Shown here: piece by piece, positions 7,060-15,101 of the stretch
Layout of the letters: each line of letters opens with the position of its first letter
How positions within the stretch are numbered: the first letter of the stretch is position 1
DNA from: Patescibacteria group bacterium
Lineage (GTDB): Bacteria > Patescibacteriota > UBA1384
Length of the DNA stretch: 24,423 nt
Direction of reading: 5' to 3'
Assembly: GCA_017992655.1 (NCBI GenBank)
Contig: JAGOOF010000001.1
Location: forward strand, 1-24,423
Notes under the pieces: model-generated
What the model saw: only the letters and a program-made list of their open reading frames with translations
What the model was told of the DNA's origin: nothing
The model's database searches: none
Made by a program: the position numbers and the translations under genes

Positions 7060-7473
7060 TTATACTCTTCGTGGTTTTTTGGGGCGACACCCGTTGTGAG
7101 GAACCGGTGTTGTGTCCTTTAAGCTTGTAACGTTAATACCACTTCCTGCAAACGCTCGTACTGCTGCCTCTCTCCCATTCCCGACACCATTAACCGTAAT
7201 TTGTCCTTCCTCAAAACCCATTTCTTTTATTTTCTCGATTACTGTTTTGGCAGTTTGTGTAGCCGCAAACGGTGTTGATTTTTTTGTGCCCTTAAAACCT
7301 ACACTGCCGGCGCTTGCCCATGCAATAACATTGCCACTATTGTCAGTAACAGTAATATTGACATTATTAAAAGTGGAACGGACGTAAATATTTCCTGCTT
7401 TAACGGTCTTATTGACTTTTTTTCGTCTGGCGCGTAAAACCGCGCGTTTTTTGTTTACAGAAACATTAGCCAT
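7060..7473 (-). CDS. rpsK: 30S ribosomal protein uS11
   Basis: A platform protein near the mRNA exit path. Diagnostic blocks are GNIYVRSTFNNVNITVTDNSGNVIAWASAGSVGFKG (split over residues 27-63), GREAAVRAFAGSGI and the highly conserved end DTTPVPHNGCRPKKPRRV. The length is 137 aa, a few residues longer at a basic N-terminus. Its ATG shares a base with the rpsM stop (TAATG), indicating coupled translation. Confidence 0.98.
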   Translation of the reverse strand: MANVSVNKKRAVLRARRKKVNKTVKAGNIYVRSTFNNVNITVTDNSGNVIAWASAGSVGFKGTKKSTPFAATQTAKTVIEKIKEMGFEEGQITVNGVGNGREAAVRAFAGSGINVTSLKDTTPVPHNGCRPKKPRRV

Positions 7474-7856
7474 TAGGTTTTCTCCGCAGCTTTCTTACGG
7501 CCACTACCAACAGTCACCTTCTTGCCACGCTTTGTACGCGCATTTGTTTTTGTGCGCTGGCCGTGAACAGGCAAATTACGAGCGTGCCTCACTCCTCGGT
7601 AGGCGCCAATTTCTTTGAGGCGTTTAATATTTTGTATTACTTCTACTCTTAAGTCACCTTCTACCTTATGTGCTTCTATTGCTGCTCTTATTTTTTCCAC
7701 ATCTGACGCTGAAATATCTTTTGTCTTTGTGTTGGGCTTGAGCTCGATACTTTCAAGAATATTATTCGCCGTGCTTCTTCCGATACCATAAATTGCGGTC
7801 AGCGCAGAGCTGATAGGCTTATTAGGGTCTAAATTAATACCTACAATGCGAGCCAT
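7473..7856 (-). CDS. rpsM: 30S ribosomal protein uS13
   Basis: A 30S head protein that contacts the 50S subunit and P-site tRNA. It starts MARIVGINLDPNKPI, has the helix-hairpin-helix-like AIYGIGRSTANNIL segment, and closes with the conserved GAYRGVRHARNLPVHGQRTKTNARTKRG stretch and a basic tail. The length of 127 aa is normal. The ribosome site AAGGA is formed by the last two codons of rpmJ, which lies 2 bases upstream. Confidence 0.98.
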   Translation of the reverse strand: MARIVGINLDPNKPISSALTAIYGIGRSTANNILESIELKPNTKTKDISASDVEKIRAAIEAHKVEGDLRVEVIQNIKRLKEIGAYRGVRHARNLPVHGQRTKTNARTKRGKKVTVGSGRKKAAEKT

Positions 7857-7858
7857 CT

Positions 7859-7987
7859 TTATCCTTGTCTTTGCTTGTGGCGTGGGTTAACGCACTTCAC
7901 TATTTTTTTAGGAATACCAGTTTTTCCTCGCCTGCGGATAATTTGACATTTATCACATATTTTTTTAACAGATGCTCGAACTTTCAT
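7859..7987 (-). CDS. rpmJ: 50S ribosomal protein bL36, zinc-ribbon type with a small insertion
   Basis: A 42-residue frame translated directly from the sequence; it begins [20 protein letters not shown] and ends KHKQRQG-like (RHKQRQG). Zinc ligands are C11, C14, C32 and H37. The spacing between the second and third cysteine is 17 residues, whereas E. coli and Thermus bL36 have 12, so about five residues (around GKTGIPKK) are inserted in the loop. The position between infA and rpsM is canonical. Its ribosome site AAGGA overlaps the infA end. Confidence 0.95.
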   Translation of the reverse strand: MKVRASVKKICDKCQIIRRRGKTGIPKKIVKCVNPRHKQRQG

Positions 7988-7989
7988 GG

Positions 7990-8217
7990 CTATCCTTGAT
8001 TGATGTTTAATCTATGAGTGATACGCGCTTTTGTTAAATCGTAAGGGCTCATTTCTAGCTTTACTCTGTCGCCTGGAACAACCTTTATGTAATTCATGCG
8101 CATTTTACCAGACAGATGAGCAAGAATCTCTTGCCCGCTTTGGAGTGCAACACGAAACATAGCACTAGGCAATGCTTCAGTCACAGTGCCTTCCAGCTCA
8201 ACCATTTCTTTACTCAT
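7990..8217 (-). CDS. infA: Translation initiation factor IF-1
   Basis: IF-1 binds the 30S A site during initiation. The single OB fold is shown by [46 protein letters not shown] and the [12 protein letters not shown] end. The protein is 75 aa, a normal length. It is the first gene after a strong promoter (8252-8280) and has an AAGG ribosome site about 10 bases before the ATG, so it heads the infA-rpmJ-rpsM-rpsK-rpsD-rpoA-rplQ-rplM-rpsI transcription unit. Confidence 0.98.
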   Translation of the reverse strand: MSKEMVELEGTVTEALPSAMFRVALQSGQEILAHLSGKMRMNYIKVVPGDRVKLEMSPYDLTKARITHRLNINQG

Positions 8218-8236
8218 TTATATAACCTTCCACAAC

Positions 8237-8245
8237 TTATCCACA
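8237..8245 (+). promoter_or_regulatory. Exact DnaA-box consensus at the predicted infA transcription start
   Basis: TTATCCACA on the plus strand equals the strict E. coli-type DnaA box. It covers positions +1 to +9 of the predicted infA transcript. About 0.2 such exact 9-mers are expected by chance in a window of this size on both strands at even base composition, and one more copy lies inside rplC, so functional meaning is uncertain. Confidence 0.25.
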
Positions 8246-8251
8246 TGAAAA

Positions 8252-8280
8252 ATTTTAGCATAAATAACACCAAAAGTCAA
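8252..8280 (-). promoter_or_regulatory. Strong predicted promoter of the infA-rpoA-rpsI unit
   Basis: On the minus strand TTGACT (8275-8280), 17 bases ending in TGC, then TAAAAT (8252-8257). The predicted start is near 8245, giving a leader of about 28 bases with an AAGG ribosome site. It lies between the map stop and infA, the normal boundary between the spc and alpha operons. Confidence 0.75.
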
Positions 8281-8293
8281 CACCTGATTAATT

Positions 8294-9043
8294 TTACAGT
8301 TTAGTTAAAATTTCACACCCTGATTTGGTAATAAGTACTGTGTGTTCAAAATGTGCTGAAAGCGATTTGTCTTGAGTACGAATTGTCCAGCCATCATTAC
8401 GGTCAATTACAATTTCTGGCGATCCTAACGTGAGCATGGGCTCGATGGCAATAGTCATACCTGCCTCTAAGGGTGCTCCTTTACCATATGTACCATAATT
8501 AGGAATACTCGGCTCCTCCTGCAGTTTTTTCCCAATGCCGTGGCCAGTAAGGTCTCTTACCACCGCTAAACTGTGGGCTTGTGCCAAGTGAGAAACTGTC
8601 GCACCAATGTCGCCCACATGAGAACCGTGCTTTAGCTCTTTAATTGCTAAATATAAGGATTTTTTGGTAAGCTCTATTAATTTTTCTGCGTCTTTGTTAA
8701 TTTTCCCAACAGGAACTGTGAGTGCGGAGTCAGCATAATAACCGTTGTGTTTTACTCCCATGTCTAAACCGACGATATCCCCTTGTATCAATTTTTTCTT
8801 GTTGGGTATACCGTGCACAACAACTTCATTAGTTGAAGCGCAGAGCGTTGCGGGGTAACCGTTAAAACCGAGAAAAGCGGGTTTAACCCTATGTTTTTTA
8901 CAGAGATCAGTTGCTAAGGCGTCTAACTCATAGGTTGTTACTCCTGGTTTAACCGCAGAACTTAGCTCTTTCAAGATTGTAGCCAGTATTTTACCGGCGC
9001 TACGCATTCGCTCAATTTCAATCGCATTTTTCACTTTTATCAT
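8294..9043 (-). CDS. map: Methionine aminopeptidase, type I
   Basis: Removes the initiator Met from nascent proteins in the cytosol. The five metal ligands are visible: D94, D105, H168, E201 and E233, with the substrate-contacting H77 in NEVVVHGIP. TGHGIGKKLQEEPSIPNYG and GMTIAIEPML are family signatures. At 249 aa it is a minimal type Ia enzyme without an N-terminal zinc extension. The ATG overlaps the stop of the preceding gene (ATGA). secY, map and infA are standard neighbours. Confidence 0.97.
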   Translation of the reverse strand: MIKVKNAIEIERMRSAGKILATILKELSSAVKPGVTTYELDALATDLCKKHRVKPAFLGFNGYPATLCASTNEVVVHGIPNKKKLIQGDIVGLDMGVKHNGYYADSALTVPVGKINKDAEKLIELTKKSLYLAIKELKHGSHVGDIGATVSHLAQAHSLAVVRDLTGHGIGKKLQEEPSIPNYGTYGKGAPLEAGMTIAIEPMLTLGSPEIVIDRNDGWTIRTQDKSLSAHFEHTVLITKSGCEILTKL

Positions 9044-9957
9044 TTTATAATTCCAATTACCGCGGAGGCATTAACGTTTGTGTTGATGAGTTGATCTAAG
9101 AGTAAAGAATATATAATAGGCTGTCTATTGCTTAAAAAGACGAGGTAATTGCCATCGTTTGATATGCGGAGATTTTTAATATCAGCAGGAGTCTGCGAGA
9201 GGTTGTAGTGCTCATTTTCTTTAATCATTTTTATTCCTTTTTCTGTATTGTCACCCGCATTTTTTGACACTGTATAGGCAATGATATTTCCTGTTGCAAC
9301 AAGCTCTCGAACGTAACCACTTTCTTTTTTAATAATTTTGCTAGCGGTGCCATTTTTATTGGCTTCCCATATTTCACTTCCATTTTCTTTCTCTAAACAG
9401 TAAATGAGGTTTTCGTTATCTTTCCAGCTCACGGACGTGATTTTACTGCTTGTGTTGGCAATACTGCCGATGTGCTGACCACTAGCTGATGTCAGCGCTA
9501 GTTTGTAGCCGAAATCGCGTTCCGCATTAGAAAATGTTATAAGTGCTGCTTCCTCACCGCTAGGGCTTAGTAGAGGTACTACGCCGTCGCTAATATCAAA
9601 AGTAGTTTCTTGTGTTTCGCCTATTCTATTAACAAGGTAAACTTCTTGCTTGTCGAGAGAGAAAAACGTGCCATTTTCACTACTAGGCGACGTAGTGCCT
9701 CCCACGTCATTCACTATTTTTTTATTTTCGCTAGTGGCAAGGTTCAAATGGAAGAGTGAATTACTGTTGATGTAAACCAAAGTACCTTCTATTTCATTTT
9801 GCTTTAAAGCGCTAATTTCTGAAACAGCGAGATCAATTTCTTTAACATTGTCTTCACGTGGTGTTGCCCCTCCATTGTGGATATAAAGAAAAGCGACTAA
9901 AACAACGAGTGAGACAGCAAGCAAGTAGCTAATAAGGCGCTTATTTTTTTTACTCAT
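9040..9957 (-). CDS. Membrane-anchored protein with TolB/PD40-like propeller repeats, function unknown
   Basis: Residues 8-25 form one hydrophobic helix after a basic start (MSKKNKR), so the remaining 280 residues probably lie outside the membrane. They contain recurring beta-propeller-like blades, for example LLSPSGEEAALITF (129-142), ITSVSWKDNENLIYCLE (173-189) and NLRISNDGNYLVFLSNR (262-278), which resemble PD40/WD40-like repeats of TolB-type proteins. No catalytic residues are seen. It follows secY by 1 base and overlaps map by 4, occupying the place where adk sits in many bacteria. A role in envelope or secretion matters is conceivable from position only. Confidence 0.8.
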   Translation of the reverse strand: MSKKNKRLISYLLAVSLVVLVAFLYIHNGGATPREDNVKEIDLAVSEISALKQNEIEGTLVYINSNSLFHLNLATSENKKIVNDVGGTTSPSSENGTFFSLDKQEVYLVNRIGETQETTFDISDGVVPLLSPSGEEAALITFSNAERDFGYKLALTSASGQHIGSIANTSSKITSVSWKDNENLIYCLEKENGSEIWEANKNGTASKIIKKESGYVRELVATGNIIAYTVSKNAGDNTEKGIKMIKENEHYNLSQTPADIKNLRISNDGNYLVFLSNRQPIIYSLLLDQLINTNVNASAVIGIIK

Positions 9958-9958
9958 G

Positions 9959-11245
9959 CTAAATAAACTTATCGTATGTTTGTGTTGCCATTTGAGACTT
10001 AATTTGGTTCATTACTTCAATGGCAACTGCAACGATAATAAGGATTCCAGTTCCACCTAATGCAATTGTCCTAAATTCGGGCGTGCTTGCTTGTAATAAA
10101 TAAGGGATAATTGCCACAAGCGCTAAAAAGAGCGCACCAGTGGACGTGATTCTATAAAGAATAGTGTGAATGTAGCTTGCAGTCTCTTTGCCTGGCCTTA
10201 CGCCGGGAACGAAACTTCCTTGTTTCTGTAAATTCTCTGCGATCTGTTGTGGCTTAACGATAATTGATACATAGAAAAAAGTAAACGTCACTATTAAGAC
10301 AAAAAAGAGAGAGGCGTAAACATAGTTATTATTAATGAGTGAATTGACGGTATTTGCCGCTGAACGTAACCAATCCGAGCGTGCATCTGCAAATAGTTGC
10401 GCCAAAAATCCTGGAATCACTAAAATGCTGGTGGCGAAAATAATAGGAATTACGCCGGCAGCATTAATCTTGATAGGTAGATAAGATTCAACGTTTGTTG
10501 CGGAGCGCGAAGAGGCAACGCGGCGCGCATATGTAACCGGAATTCTTCTTTCTGCAAGCGTTACCCAAATTATTACAACGATCATCGCTATTATGATTAG
10601 GCCGTATAAGCTTGCCATGAAGATCTGCGTGGGGTTGCCTGCAACTACTTGTGTTAGGTTTTGTATACTTTGTGGTAAGCCGGCAATGATGCCAATCGCG
10701 ATAATCATCGATACACCATTTCCAATCCCTTTTTCACTAATTATTTCACCTAGCCACATTAAAAGTACGCTACTGGCCGCAGCTACGCTCAAAACAATAA
10801 ACATGTCCCAGTTGTTTTCTATTTTAACAACGTTTTGACTTGCCAGGAGTTTGATGAGGCCATATCCTTCTATGAAAGCAAGAGGAACAGAGGCAAGCCG
10901 GGTGTATTGGTTGATTTTACGTCTCCCATACTCCCCTTCTTTTTGGAGAGCTTCAAGCTGGGGGATAAGCATGGTGAGTAATTGAAAAGCAATAGATGCG
11001 GTAATATAGGGTCCCACCCCAAGCAGAGCAAGCGAAAAACGGCCCACTGCCCCACCTGAAAACATATCTAAAAGACCAAACATTTGGTTTTGCTCGAAGA
11101 ACATGCGTAATCCAGCTATGTCAACACCGGGAAGAGGAATTTGGGCGATGGCACGAAAAACTACAATCAATCCTAATGTTACAAGAATGCGCTTACGCAA
11201 ATCCTTATTTAAAAAAATAAGATTGAGTGATTTAAGTGGTTGCAT
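9959..11245 (-). CDS. secY: Preprotein translocase channel subunit SecY
   Basis: The central membrane channel for Sec export and membrane protein insertion. The 428 residues contain the ten hydrophobic helices expected; recognisable blocks are [12 protein letters not shown] near the first loop (plug region), [17 protein letters not shown] in helix 2, [13 protein letters not shown] in a cytosolic loop, [13 protein letters not shown], and [10 protein letters not shown]. The ATG overlaps the end of rplO by 14 bases. The cytosolic loops that bind SecA or the ribosome are retained and the protein is close to the usual length. Confidence 0.98.
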   Translation of the reverse strand: MQPLKSLNLIFLNKDLRKRILVTLGLIVVFRAIAQIPLPGVDIAGLRMFFEQNQMFGLLDMFSGGAVGRFSLALLGVGPYITASIAFQLLTMLIPQLEALQKEGEYGRRKINQYTRLASVPLAFIEGYGLIKLLASQNVVKIENNWDMFIVLSVAAASSVLLMWLGEIISEKGIGNGVSMIIAIGIIAGLPQSIQNLTQVVAGNPTQIFMASLYGLIIIAMIVVIIWVTLAERRIPVTYARRVASSRSATNVESYLPIKINAAGVIPIIFATSILVIPGFLAQLFADARSDWLRSAANTVNSLINNNYVYASLFFVLIVTFTFFYVSIIVKPQQIAENLQKQGSFVPGVRPGKETASYIHTILYRITSTGALFLALVAIIPYLLQASTPEFRTIALGGTGILIIVAVAIEVMNQIKSQMATQTYDKFI

Positions 11246-11477
11246 TATCTTTCTTTTTCAGCGCTTTTTTGTCGTGCCTTCTACGGGAAGGACCTTTTAG
11301 CTTTGGTAGACGGGCAAAAAGTGGTGATTGCCCACCCTCAAAACGGGCAGCAACACCACGCCCGGAGCGCGATTTTTGCCCCTTTGTACCACGGCCAGCG
11401 GTCTTACCAAGGCCTGCTGCGATGCCACGTCCTGCGCGCTTACGCTCTTTAACTATTTTTGGCAGTTTGTTTAACAT
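11232..11477 (-). CDS. rplO: 50S ribosomal protein uL15, half-length form
   Basis: The N-terminal rRNA-binding extension of uL15 is complete and well conserved: [46 protein letters not shown]. It is followed by only about 20 basic residues and a stop, giving 81 aa; most bacterial uL15 are about 145 aa, and the globular C-terminal domain is absent. secY starts inside the last codons, so the missing part is not encoded just downstream and a simple frameshift does not restore it. The start overlaps rpsE by 29 bases. No rpmD lies between rpsE and this gene. Confidence 0.93.
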   Translation of the reverse strand: MLNKLPKIVKERKRAGRGIAAGLGKTAGRGTKGQKSRSGRGVAARFEGGQSPLFARLPKLKGPSRRRHDKKALKKKDNATT

Positions 11478-11994
11478 CTTTTTTCTTATCCTCTTTTACT
11501 GTTTCCTTTAAGCTATATAAGGTATGTAGTTTGTTTAGGGACTGCAAAGCACCAAGTGTTGCCTGAGCGATATTGTGCTTATTGGCAGAACCGAGTGATT
11601 TTGCGACAATGTTGCGAATGCCCACAGCTTCAATAATCGCCCTTACTGTGCCCCCTGCAATAACAGATGTACCTTTAGGAGCAGGCTTCAAGTGTATTCT
11701 CGCACTTCCGCTAACATGCGTAACCTCATAAGGAATTGTTTCATTAATGATTGTCACTGCACACATTTTTCTTCTTGCTTTCGCGTTTGCCTTGCTAATT
11801 GCAAGGCTTACATCTCCCGCCTTACCTACTCCGATGCCAACTTTCCCTTTACCGTCGCCAATAACTACCAGCGCTCTAAAGCGGATACGACGTCCACCCT
11901 TTACCGTGCGGGAAACACGATCGATCTGAATTACCTTTTCGATCATGTCGCTTTTAGGCCGAGTAACTTTTTCTCTTCTCCCTGTATTTCTCAT
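11449..11994 (-). CDS. rpsE: 30S ribosomal protein uS5
   Basis: A 30S body protein at the mRNA entry site, involved in decoding fidelity. The double-stranded RNA-binding-like domain begins at [40 protein letters not shown], followed by the C-terminal domain with [25 protein letters not shown] and [18 protein letters not shown]. The length is 181 aa with a charged tail. It overlaps rplR by 4 bases and rplO by 29 bases. Confidence 0.98.
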   Translation of the reverse strand: MRNTGRREKVTRPKSDMIEKVIQIDRVSRTVKGGRRIRFRALVVIGDGKGKVGIGVGKAGDVSLAISKANAKARRKMCAVTIINETIPYEVTHVSGSARIHLKPAPKGTSVIAGGTVRAIIEAVGIRNIVAKSLGSANKHNIAQATLGALQSLNKLHTLYSLKETVKEDKKKDVKQTAKNS

Positions 11995-12344
11995 ATCGTA
12001 ATCCCTTTTTCTCGAATTGATTCAATTACTTTTTTAATATTACCGGTATATGGGTAGCCACTGCGGTCAAATTTGAGGGCTTTAATATTGTTCTTTTTCA
12101 TATAAGCACTAATTTTTCGTGCAAGCCAATTAATTCTTTCCTGTGCAGGGAGAGACCTTGCTTCTTTTGCTTTTGTTGTAACGCCAATCAGTGTATTTTG
12201 TTTAACGTCGTCTATTAACTGCATTTCGATATAGCGCGCGCTTTTATAGGCCACTAATCTTGGACGATTGGCAGTGCGAATAATCTTCGTTTTCGAACGG
12301 CCCGCCCGAATTTGTCTTAGCTTGTTACGATTACTGATTTTCAT
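11991..12344 (-). CDS. rplR: 50S ribosomal protein uL18
   Basis: Binds 5S rRNA in the central protuberance. The family pattern RPRLVAYKSARYIEMQLIDD, then a helix with AQERINWLARKISAYMKKNNIKALKFDRSGYPYTGNIKKVIESIREKGI. The length of 117 aa is normal. It shares one base with the rplF stop (TAATG) and four with rpsE (ATGA). Confidence 0.97.
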   Translation of the reverse strand: MKISNRNKLRQIRAGRSKTKIIRTANRPRLVAYKSARYIEMQLIDDVKQNTLIGVTTKAKEARSLPAQERINWLARKISAYMKKNNIKALKFDRSGYPYTGNIKKVIESIREKGITI

Positions 12345-12901
12345 TATTTCGCTCCTCCGCCTTCGGCCGCTTTTGCCGCTTTGCCCGCTTTTCTTCTAAC
12401 TACTTCATTGCTATAGCGAATACCTTTTCCCTTATAAGGCTCGGGAAGACGATAACGACGAATTTGTGCGGCAACTTCGCCTACTAGCTGTTTGTCGATG
12501 CCACTTATAACTATGGTATTCTTTTTTACTTCAATTTCTATGCCTTCAGGTATTTCATGCTCTACCGGGTGGGAGAAGCCCAGGCTCAAAATTAATTTTC
12601 TTTCCTTGACCTCTGCTTTATAGCCAACACCCTTCATCTCTAACTGTTTGGTAAAACCTTCTGTTACTCCTATTACAAGATTATTAATAAGAGTTCTTGT
12701 GAGGCCATATAAGCTCTTATGAAGGCGTGTATTACCCTTAGGGGCAACGATAATGCGGCCATCTTCAATCTTCACAGACATAAAGTCGTGAAGGTCGTAG
12801 GAGATAGTTCCTTTCGGCCCAGTTACAGCAACAGTCTGTCCAGATATGTCGACCGTTACGCTTTCGGGGATAATGATTGGTAATTTACCGATTCTGCTCA
12901 T
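12344..12901 (-). CDS. rplF: 50S ribosomal protein uL6
   Basis: Binds 23S rRNA domain VI close to the factor-binding site. The start chosen is ATG at 12901 (MSRIGKLPIIIPESV), the universal family N-terminus, with GAGG upstream; the frame runs nine codons further without support. Two similar alpha/beta domains follow (TVAVTGPKGTISYDL; KNTIVISGIDKQLVGEVAAQIR), then the conserved RLPEPYKGKGIRYSNEVVRRKAGKA. The C-terminus is Ala/Lys rich with a short Gly end. The length is 185 aa. Confidence 0.97.
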   Translation of the reverse strand: MSRIGKLPIIIPESVTVDISGQTVAVTGPKGTISYDLHDFMSVKIEDGRIIVAPKGNTRLHKSLYGLTRTLINNLVIGVTEGFTKQLEMKGVGYKAEVKERKLILSLGFSHPVEHEIPEGIEIEVKKNTIVISGIDKQLVGEVAAQIRRYRLPEPYKGKGIRYSNEVVRRKAGKAAKAAEGGGAK

Positions 12902-12902
12902 T

Positions 12903-13283
12903 TTAATAAACCTCACAAATAATTTCACCGCCTACGCCTTCTTTTGCTGCTTGCGATCCAGTAATAACGCCTTTGCTCGTCGAGACAATGAGGAGACCCC
13001 GTCCCCTAAGAGGACGAGGAAGAAGGCGAGCGCCACGATAAATACGATTGCCAGGCTTGCTTACGCGACGCATGTGAAAAATCGGTTTTTCTCCGAGTGT
13101 AAGTGACAATACTTTTTTATTATCTTTCTCTGTTATGTCAACATTTTCTAGGTAGCCTTTAGACAAAAGAATATGAGCGATCGCTTCCTTATTTTTTGAA
13201 TACTGCGAAACCACGTCATGGCGACCAACCGCCTTGGCGTTTTTAATAGCAGTTAACATATTCGCAATTGGATCTGTTACCAT
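12903..13283 (-). CDS. rpsH: 30S ribosomal protein uS8
   Basis: A primary 16S-binding protein of the platform. It begins [16 protein letters not shown] and ends with the family signature in [26 protein letters not shown]. The length of 126 aa is normal. It overlaps rpsN by 7 bases, and rplF starts 1 base after its stop. In E. coli uS8 represses the spc operon by binding near rplE; no such site was verified here. Confidence 0.98.
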   Translation of the reverse strand: MVTDPIANMLTAIKNAKAVGRHDVVSQYSKNKEAIAHILLSKGYLENVDITEKDNKKVLSLTLGEKPIFHMRRVSKPGNRIYRGARLLPRPLRGRGLLIVSTSKGVITGSQAAKEGVGGEIICEVY

Positions 13284-13462
13284 GATGATTTTGTTACTCC
13301 TGGTATTTTACCTTCGCTGGCTAATTCTCTAAAACATATACGACACAAGCCAAACTGGCGTAAATAACCGTGGGGACGGCCACACTTCTGGCATCTTCTT
13401 ACTATGCGGCTAGAAAATTTTGGTTTTCTCTCGGCACGCGCGATCATTGATTTTTTAGCCAT
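13277..13462 (-). CDS. rpsN: 30S ribosomal protein uS14, zinc-binding short type (type Z)
   Basis: A 30S head protein. The ATG at 13462 ([16 protein letters not shown]) has a clear AAGGAG ribosome site and fits the family; the frame extends 12 codons further upstream without support. The 61-residue product has two CxxC pairs (CQKC and CRIC) separated by [12 protein letters not shown], typical of the zinc form found in Gram-positives, Thermus and CPR. It overlaps rplE by 8 bases and rpsH by 7. Confidence 0.97.
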   Translation of the reverse strand: MAKKSMIARAERKPKFSSRIVRRCQKCGRPHGYLRQFGLCRICFRELASEGKIPGVTKSSW

Positions 13463-14000
13463 TATTCTCCTTATTTTCTCGCACAAATGGCATCCCAAAA
13501 GCAGTTAACAACACTTTGCTTTTGTTTCTGTCTGAATTGTTGATGCGAAAATTTATTTGCATACCATGATTGTGCTTAATTTTATCATAAGCGATCTCTG
13601 GGAAAATAATTTGTTCTTTAAGGGCAACGGTATAGTTTCCTTGTTTATCAAAATGTTTTAAGCTTAAGCCTTTAAAATCTCTAATACGTGGTAAAGTTAT
13701 GGCAACAAGTCTTTCTACAAAATTTAACATTCTTTGTCCGCGCAGTGTGACCATCGCACCAACTTTATCATTTTCTCTTATTTTAAATCCGGCAATTGCC
13801 TTTTTTGCGCGAGTCACGACGGGTTTTTGTCCGCTAATTACCGTTAAAGTGTCAATAACTTCTTTCAGGTAAGATTCGTCTTTTGTTGCCATTCCCGCGC
13901 CAACATTAATAACTACCTTTTCCAAGCGAGGCAAGGCCATGGGGTTCTTTACCCCCAAGTCGGTAGCAACCTTTTTGTTGATATCTTTTATATTAATCAT
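13455..14000 (-). CDS. rplE: 50S ribosomal protein uL5
   Basis: Binds 5S rRNA and contacts the 30S head and P-site tRNA. Signatures are [18 protein letters not shown] near the start, [36 protein letters not shown], and the C-terminal [21 protein letters not shown] block with [16 protein letters not shown]. The length of 181 aa is normal. The start overlaps rplX in ATGA fashion. Confidence 0.98.
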   Translation of the reverse strand: MINIKDINKKVATDLGVKNPMALPRLEKVVINVGAGMATKDESYLKEVIDTLTVISGQKPVVTRAKKAIAGFKIRENDKVGAMVTLRGQRMLNFVERLVAITLPRIRDFKGLSLKHFDKQGNYTVALKEQIIFPEIAYDKIKHNHGMQINFRINNSDRNKSKVLLTAFGMPFVRENKENNG

Positions 14001-14305
14001 TTAAAGCTCTTTTTACATTTTTTACAGAATCTTGCTTTGTTTTTTTTATTAGTGGAATATGAAACGCGCGTTGGCTTTGCGCAGTTAGGGCAGATTATCT
14101 GGATATTAGAAATATTAACAGGTAACGTCTTATCAACAATTCCTCCACGCACAGTTTGTGCTTTTGCTTTGAGATGCTTCTTAACAACGTTAATACCTTT
14201 TACAATTGCTTTGTTTTTTCCTGGCATAACCAAAAGTACTTCGCCCGTTTTGTTGCGATTATTGCCAGATAGCATCTTAACTGTGTCGCCTTTTTTAATT
14301 TTCAT
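13997..14305 (-). CDS. rplX: 50S ribosomal protein uL24 with a zinc-ribbon C-terminus
   Basis: An assembly initiator at the 5' end of 23S rRNA, near the tunnel exit. The KOW motif opens the protein ([43 protein letters not shown]). A two-CxxC zinc ribbon follows: C72, C75, C94 and C97, the latter close to the C-terminus. E. coli uL24 lacks these cysteines, while many other bacteria have them. The length is 102 aa. It overlaps rplN by 4 bases. Confidence 0.97.
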   Translation of the reverse strand: MKIKKGDTVKMLSGNNRNKTGEVLLVMPGKNKAIVKGINVVKKHLKAKAQTVRGGIVDKTLPVNISNIQIICPNCAKPTRVSYSTNKKNKARFCKKCKKSFK

Positions 14306-14670
14306 AAAACCTCTGGAGCAAGAGAAATTATTTTTTTGTAGCCTGCATCACGTATTTCTCGCGCAACCGGACCAAAGATACGTGTTCCGCGTGGTGTTTT
14401 ATCGTCGGCAATTATCACAACAGCATTTTCATCGAATCTTACAACGGTGCCGTCAGCTCGTCTTGTTGGCTTTACCTGGCGTACGATAGTTGCTTTGACC
14501 ACTTCTTTCTTTTTCACCGTGCCTCGAGGAGCTGCAGATTTAACAGACGCAACAATAATGTCACCAAGGGTGGCACCAGCTGGTTTAGCTCCGCCAATTA
14601 CCTTAATGCAAGCAACGCTTTTTGCTCCTGTATTATCGGCGACTTGTAATTTTGTTCCTGGCTGAATCAT
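14302..14670 (-). CDS. rplN: 50S ribosomal protein uL14
   Basis: Sits at the subunit interface and is the target of the silencing factor RsfS. It begins [27 protein letters not shown], has the [36 protein letters not shown] centre, and ends [29 protein letters not shown]. The length of 122 aa and the whole pattern are standard. The gap to rpsQ is 1 base. Confidence 0.98.
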   Translation of the reverse strand: MIQPGTKLQVADNTGAKSVACIKVIGGAKPAGATLGDIIVASVKSAAPRGTVKKKEVVKATIVRQVKPTRRADGTVVRFDENAVVIIADDKTPRGTRIFGPVAREIRDAGYKKIISLAPEVL

Positions 14671-14671
14671 T

Positions 14672-14905
14672 TTAAGCTTTCTTTATTATTTCTACCACTT
14701 GCCATTTTTTTCTTTTAGAAACAGGCTTTGTATCGTTTATCTCAACTATATCGTTCACGTGAGCGCTATTTTGGGGGTCGTGAACAATGAATTTCTTGCT
14801 TACGCGAAATTGTTTGCCGTACAATTTATGCCTCTTAAGAATTGTTCGTGTTGCGACAATTGTTTTGGGCGATACTTTTTCCACTACAGCAATAATCTTA
14901 GCCAT
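14672..14905 (-). CDS. rpsQ: 30S ribosomal protein uS17
   Basis: A primary 16S-binding OB-fold protein. The start is the ATG at 14905 ([43 protein letters not shown] in pieces); the upstream in-frame extension has no support and overlaps rpmC fully. Conserved elements are [18 protein letters not shown] and [25 protein letters not shown]. The length of 77 aa is slightly under the usual 80-90. It overlaps rpmC by 8 bases and has only a weak A/G-rich ribosome site. Confidence 0.96.
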   Translation of the reverse strand: MAKIIAVVEKVSPKTIVATRTILKRHKLYGKQFRVSKKFIVHDPQNSAHVNDIVEINDTKPVSKRKKWQVVEIIKKA

Positions 14906-15101
14906 TTTTTCTTTCTTTAAGGATAGTTTTAAGGCGTGCAATATCACGACGAATTTTTTTCGCTTCGCGCACGTTCTTAATTTTACCTCCAATATGGTCA
15001 AAAATCAAGCTCGCGACCTTATTTTCAAGGGTAATTATTTCTTTTTCAACTTCGGCTACGGTCGCCTTGTGGAATTTTACATTATATTCTTTAATTTTCA
15101 T
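14898..15101 (-). CDS. rpmC: 50S ribosomal protein uL29
   Basis: A small helical-hairpin protein at the tunnel exit beside uL23. The start is the ATG at 15101 ([13 protein letters not shown]) with a GAAGGTG ribosome site; a GTG two codons earlier is less likely. The two helices are separated near [27 protein letters not shown], which is the family end. The length is 67 aa. It overlaps rplP by 11 bases and rpsQ by 8. Some CPR lineages lack uL29; it is present here. Confidence 0.93.
   Translation of the reverse strand: MKIKEYNVKFHKATVAEVEKEIITLENKVASLIFDHIGGKIKNVREAKKIRRDIARLKTILKERKNG

Noticed and set aside
11232..11260. uL15 shortened by a sequencing frameshift
   Set aside because: secY starts 13 bases before the rplO end and is intact, so there is no sequence left in any frame to encode the missing 65 residues.
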